Source: Frankia sp. AgB1.9
Lineage (GTDB): Bacteria > Actinomycetota > Actinomycetes > Frankiales > Frankiaceae
NCBI RefSeq assembly: GCF_016786355.1
Contig: NZ_JADWYX010000052.1
Location: 1 to 63,248 of the forward strand
DNA length: 63,248 bases
Direction of reading: 5' to 3'
Shown here: positions 62,637-63,248 of the stretch, one piece after another
Position numbering within the stretch: position 1 is the first letter of the stretch
Layout of the letters: each line of letters starts with the position of its first letter
The notes under the pieces: model-generated
The model's database searches: none
Seen by the model: the letters and a program-made list of their open reading frames with translations, nothing else
What the model was told of the DNA's origin: nothing
Made by a program: the position numbers and the translations under genes

Positions 62637-62882
62637 TCAACCATCGGCGGGCTCGCACCCAGACTCCGGGTGCAGCGACCGGGCAGCCTCCAACAGCCGA
62701 ACCCGCCCGCGCGACACAGCCCCGTCCGACAGCAACCGCGACACCGACGCCCAGAACAACAGACCGTTCGGCGCGTCCCACGGACGTCGCCCTCCGGGAT
62801 ACCCGCCAGATCCAACACCTGCCGCGACGACGCCGCATCGCCAAACAGAACGGCGAAGGACTCGATCTCCTCGCCAGACAGC
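62637..62882 (-). pseudogene. Frameshifted effector-associated-type domain
   Basis: Read leftward, the first frame gives LSGEEIESFAVLFGDAASSR and VLDLAGIPEGDVRGT; near 62774 the frame shifts and continues APNGLLFWASVSRLLSDGAV, then RVRLLEAARSLHPES, and stops at 62637-62639. Joined, it aligns from end to end with the first 80 residues of the STAND proteins at 48718-51330 and 53705-56692. It appears to be a relic of a third protein with the same adaptor, or a stand-alone adaptor broken by one indel. The low-quality contig end nearby means a sequencing error is possible. Confidence 0.8.
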
Positions 62883-63014
62883 CCGTCTGCCGACTGCCCG
62901 CGGTCAACCCGCGTGCCGCAGGCGAGTAATCAGCACCTTGCGATAGCCGTCAGGCTACGGTCCGCTCGGCAACCGCGGCTGGCCTAGCGACCTCGTGGCC
63001 TCGGGCGGACCGCT

Positions 63015-63092
63015 GAGGCCGCCGAGCTCCTGCGCGACACCCTTGCCCGGCAAACCACGGTGCTCGGCCCCACCCACGCCGAGACCCGCCGC
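63015..63092 (+). pseudogene. Single TPR unit remnant
   Basis: The reading EAAELLRDTLARQTTVLGPT then HAETRR is one TPR repeat of the same type as in the TIR-STAND-TPR protein. It is cut off by homopolymer sequence. Either a second TPR gene starts here, or the assembly collapsed or scrambled the repeat region. Confidence 0.6.
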
Positions 63093-63175
63093 GGGGGCCG
63101 GCCCCCCCCCCCCCGCCCCCCCCGCCCCCCCGCGCCCCCCCCCGGGGGGGGGGGGGGCGCCCCCCCCCCCCCCGC
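63093..63175. other. Homopolymer-rich contig end
   Basis: Long runs of C and G fill this stretch, as at position 1-70. It is not credible genomic sequence at base level, and nothing should be annotated in it. The last 70 bp of the window return to normal composition without a recognisable gene. Confidence 0.75.
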
Positions 63176-63248
63176 GGTTCTCGCGGAGACGGAAGACGCT
63201 GGTAGCGCGTTCTTCGCGTTCTTCGTCGAATTGATCCGCGCGGGTGCC

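Noticed and set aside
63093..63175. Pro/Gly-rich coding sequence at the end of the window
   Set aside because: It is produced by C and G homopolymers typical of failed base calling or assembly ends.

Overview
The window is 63 kb of very high-GC DNA with actinomycete features: GTG/TTG starts, PASTA kinases, a SARP/BTAD regulator, a DUF574-type methyltransferase, an AveC-like spirocyclase and a DUF2637 protein of actinomycete integrative elements. The gene mix and the palindromic intergenic repeats fit a Frankia-like genome, but that is inference. Both ends run into long G/C homopolymers, so the window is probably a draft contig whose ends are unreliable.

Left half (86-41213), mostly chromosomal. 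A flavin-reductase-like gene is followed by a divergent signalling pair: an ANTAR-GAF-PAS-PAS-SpoIIE phosphatase and a 1391-residue Nik1-like hybrid histidine kinase with six tandem 92-residue HAMP-type repeats. Next come small enzyme/regulator modules: glyoxalase-like protein, TetR/tautomerase pair with twin operators, SARP-STAND regulator, quinone-oxidoreductase-like gene, M13 peptidase, YdeI-like protein, two divergent orphan substrate-binding lipoproteins, TetR/alpha-beta hydrolase pair with an operator, SDR, SerA-like dehydrogenase, two membrane proteins, a PASTA kinase, a secreted protein, RidA, a methyltransferase, beta carbonic anhydrase, an HTH-pentapeptide protein coupled to a small membrane protein, three small or unknown genes, and an AveC-like protein divergent from a TetR gene. 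Convergent gene ends carry strong hairpins, including a REP-like family and a 180-bp nested palindrome.

Island (41531-58111). An intact tRNA-Lys(CTT) is followed by its terminator and a tyrosine recombinase. An imperfect copy of the tRNA 3' half plus terminator lies 16.5 kb away, so the interval looks like an integrated element. Cargo: a Ser/Thr kinase fused to WD40-like repeats, a membrane TIR protein with a C-terminal PH-like domain, a partial nuclease-like gene, a STAND-TPR protein and a STAND-solenoid protein that share the same N-terminal effector-associated-type domain, and an Mrr-like endonuclease. DUF2637 and a coupled small gene are the only mobility genes left near the distal end. 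I read this as a conflict/defence cargo on a decayed integrative element.

Right end (58112-63248). IS debris (a twice-frameshifted rve transposase and an IS110-type C-terminal remnant) precedes a TIR-STAND-TPR gene. A frameshifted third copy of the effector-associated-type domain and a TPR fragment follow, and the contig then dissolves into homopolymers. The island plus this tail, with two TIR proteins, three STAND ATPases, three copies of one adaptor domain, a nuclease and a beta-propeller kinase, is the best candidate for a novel system here.
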